NCBI GenBank assembly: GCA_002427475.1
Contig: DIRG01000060.1
Span: 7,347-14,537 of the forward strand
Reading direction: 5' to 3'
DNA: 7,191 nt
From: Mageeibacillus sp. UBA5442
Lineage (GTDB): Bacteria; Bacillota; Clostridia; Saccharofermentanales; DTU023
Positions 5,039 through 7,191 of this stretch are shown piece by piece. The translations under genes and the position numbers were made by a program. Positions within the stretch are counted from its first letter, which is position 1. Each line of letters opens with the position of its first letter. The notes beneath the pieces were generated by a model that made no database searches, had not been told where the DNA came from, and saw only the letters and a list, made by a program, of their open reading frames with translations.

Positions 5039-7191
5039 ATGAAGCCTCTTAGTCTAAACACAATTCGATCAATGTTCCTAGAGTTCTTTCAGGAAAAAGA
5101 TCATCTGATACTGCCTAGTTTTTCCTTAATACCGAAAGACGATCCCTCAATTTTATTGATTAATGCGGGTATGACCCCGATGAAAAACTGGTTCACCGGT
5201 GCGACAACTCCGCCGTCTAAGCGTGTAGCTACCTGCCAGAAATGTATCAGAACTCCTGATATCGAAAATGTGGGTATCTCTGATAGGCATGGAACCTATT
5301 TCGAGATGTTAGGTAATTTTTCTTTCGGCGACTATTTCAAGCGTGAAGCGATTGTCTGGGCCTGGGAGTTTGTCACGGAATGGCTGGAGCTGCCGACAGA
5401 ACAGCTGTTCATTACAGTTCATTGCGATGACGACGAGGCCTATAATATCTGGCATGACGAAGTCGGCGTCCCCGCTGAGCGTATGCGTCGCTTTGATAAA
5501 GACAATTTCTGGGAACATGGAACCGGACCCTGTGGTCCTTGTTCAGAAATGTTTTTTGATCGTGGTCCTGCTTATGCCTGTGATGATCCTAATTGTGATG
5601 TTGGTTGTGAATGTGACCGCTACGTCGAATTTTGGAATCTTGTCTTCACCGAGTTTTCGCGTGAGGAAGACGGATCTTATATTCCGTTGAAACAAAAAAA
5701 CATCGACACTGGTGCCGGTCTAGAGCGTATTGCCGCCATTATGCAGGGAGTAAAGAGTCTCTTTGAAGTAGACACAGTACGTGCCATCCTAGATAAGGTT
5801 AGTGAGATCAGCGGTAAGGAGTATGGCGAAAACAATGAGAATGATGTCGCCATCCGCGTAATTACGGATCATGTGCGTTCCGCGATGATGATGATAGCCG
5901 ACGGAGTTATTCCTAGCAATGAAGGCAGGGGTTATGTTCTCAGACGCTTGATCAGACGTGCAGTACGCTACGGAAGACTGCTGGGTGTCAAGGAGCCGTT
6001 CCTTAGAGAGCTGACTCAGGTGGCGATTGCCCAGTCCGTTGATTACTATCCGGAATTAAAAAACGAAGAACGCATATTACGTGTTCTGGAGCGAGAAGAA
6101 GAACGCTTCGGTCGAACCCTGCAACAAGGCTTAGAAATATTGAATGAAGAAATCGAGAAGGCCCGCAAAGAGATGAAGGATATACTGACTGGCGATATCG
6201 CTTTCCTCTTACACGATACTTTCGGTTTCCCCCTAGACCTGACAGCGGAAATTGCCAATGAACGTTTACTTAAAGTCGATCGTGAACACTTTAAGCGCTT
6301 GATGGACAAGCAAAGAGAACGGGCTCGTCGCGCTACTCAAGAAAAAGTTTCCACGGCTTGGGGTGCCCTGCAATTGCCGGACGAAGTCAAGTCGCTGGGC
6401 GAGACAAAATTCTTAGGTTACGATCAGCTCGAAGCAGAGATGGATTTAGAGTTCATTTTGCGCGCTCCCGCAGAGTCAAATGTTCTGGAGTCGGTGTCAG
6501 AAGCCAAAGAAGGGGAGGAAGTGGTTTTTGTTTTCAAAGCTTCACCCTTCTACGCTGAAGGCGGCGGCCAGATTGGAGACCAAGGAGTCTTGACTGCTGT
6601 AGGTGGCGGTGAATCTAAGGCTGAAGTTCTTAACACAGAAGAGGCTGACGGAATCTATTTGCATCAGGTGAAAATCACCTCCGGCAGCTTTATCAACGGT
6701 ATGAAAATAAACGGTCGCGTGGATCGCAGAAGACGACTTTCGATCGCACGCAATCACACTGCAACTCATCTCCTACACGAAGCTTTACGCCGCGTTCTCG
6801 GCGATCATGTCGTTCAAAAAGGGTCCTATGTATCCGCAACGCGTCTGCGCTTTGACTTCCAACATGAAGAAGCGCTGAGTATTGATGAAAAAGACAAAAT
6901 AGAAGAATTGGTCAACAGTGCCATCCTTGATAATTATCCGGTTGTAACCGAAGTGAAAAGTCTAGATGAAGCTCGCGCTTCAGGCGCAATGGCGCTCTTT
7001 GATGAAAGTTATGAAGAGGATGTTCGCGTCATCACAATCGGAGACTTCTCCTGCGAACTTTGTGGCGGAACTCACCTGAGTTCTAGTGGTGAAATCGGCC
7101 TCTTCTTTATCACCTCTGAAGGCGGTATTGCATCCGGCGTCAGACGGATAGAAGCCATTACCGGTGAAGCTGCTCATGCCGCAGCTTTCGT
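5039..7191 (+). CDS. alaS: Alanyl-tRNA synthetase, C-terminal end outside window
   Basis: AlaRS charges tRNA-Ala with alanine in the cytoplasm and hydrolyses Ser- and Gly-tRNA-Ala at an editing site. The 717 complete codons here cover the catalytic, tRNA-recognition and editing domains; the family is about 870-880 residues, so the C-Ala end is missing. Visible landmarks are the class II core with GNFSFGDYFKREAI (92-105), GPCGPCSE (163-170), DTGAGLERIAAI, and SNEGRGYVLRRLIRR (from 293), then a coiled region with DTFGFPLDLT, FYAEGGGQIGDQG, and the editing centre HTATH (His573, His577) with CGGTH (Cys675, His679), the four zinc ligands of the family. A Cys-rich insert (Cys181, 186, 190, 192) precedes DRYVEFWNLVF and is of the type I associate with clostridial AlaRS. 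AAGGAG 8 bases upstream fixes the start. No T-box leader is evident. Confidence 0.98.
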   Translation, partial: MKPLSLNTIRSMFLEFFQEKDHLILPSFSLIPKDDPSILLINAGMTPMKNWFTGATTPPSKRVATCQKCIRTPDIENVGISDRHGTYFEMLGNFSFGDYFKREAIVWAWEFVTEWLELPTEQLFITVHCDDDEAYNIWHDEVGVPAERMRRFDKDNFWEHGTGPCGPCSEMFFDRGPAYACDDPNCDVGCECDRYVEFWNLVFTEFSREEDGSYIPLKQKNIDTGAGLERIAAIMQGVKSLFEVDTVRAILDKVSEISGKEYGENNENDVAIRVITDHVRSAMMMIADGVIPSNEGRGYVLRRLIRRAVRYGRLLGVKEPFLRELTQVAIAQSVDYYPELKNEERILRVLEREEERFGRTLQQGLEILNEEIEKARKEMKDILTGDIAFLLHDTFGFPLDLTAEIANERLLKVDREHFKRLMDKQRERARRATQEKVSTAWGALQLPDEVKSLGETKFLGYDQLEAEMDLEFILRAPAESNVLESVSEAKEGEEVVFVFKASPFYAEGGGQIGDQGVLTAVGGGESKAEVLNTEEADGIYLHQVKITSGSFINGMKINGRVDRRRRLSIARNHTATHLLHEALRRVLGDHVVQKGSYVSATRLRFDFQHEEALSIDEKDKIEELVNSAILDNYPVVTEVKSLDEARASGAMALFDESYEEDVRVITIGDFSCELCGGTHLSSSGEIGLFFITSEGGIASGVRRIEAITGEAAHAAAF

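Overview
The window looks like an ordinary chromosomal stretch of a Gram-positive bacterium, most likely Bacillota of the class Clostridia. That is an inference from four things: strong AGGAGG-type ribosome binding sites, an alanyl-tRNA synthetase with the Cys-rich insert I associate with clostridial enzymes, a MEP-pathway ispD immediately behind radA, and a membrane-anchored LysM protein with no outer-membrane features. I cannot name a genus. I see no mobile element, CRISPR array, tRNA or rRNA gene.

Layout. (1) Positions 1-750, minus strand: the N-terminal 250 codons of an AMP-forming acyl-CoA synthetase-like enzyme, cut by the left edge. (2) Positions 751-903: a divergent intergenic region that must carry the start signals of both flanking genes. 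(3) Positions 904-3053, plus strand: radA and ispD, overlapping by 4 bp (ATGA) and evidently co-transcribed. (4) Positions 3054-3202: an intergenic region with a cluster of GCAAAT/ATTTGC inverted repeats running into a good extended -10 promoter. (5) Positions 3203-4897: a 564-residue protein that I read as a degenerate PP2C-type phosphatase domain, an acidic Tyr-rich linker, one transmembrane helix, a Pro/Glu/Thr-rich linker and a C-terminal LysM domain. (6) Positions 4898-5038: a short leader region with a promoter and a GC-rich hairpin. (7) Positions 5039-7191: the first 717 codons of alaS, cut by the right edge.

The housekeeping genes cover DNA recombination and repair (radA), isoprenoid precursor synthesis (ispD) and translation (alaS). 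The most interesting element is the PP2C-like/TM/LysM protein. Its fold-level motifs follow the PP2C family, but every position expected to hold a metal-binding aspartate seems replaced. This suggests a cytoplasmic pseudophosphatase tethered to a peptidoglycan-binding LysM domain, possibly a cell-wall sensor or scaffold. Its architecture mirrors the PASTA kinases (cytoplasmic enzyme, single TM, wall-binding ectodomain), with a dead phosphatase in place of the kinase. That reading rests on motif alignment by eye and needs profile and structure checks.
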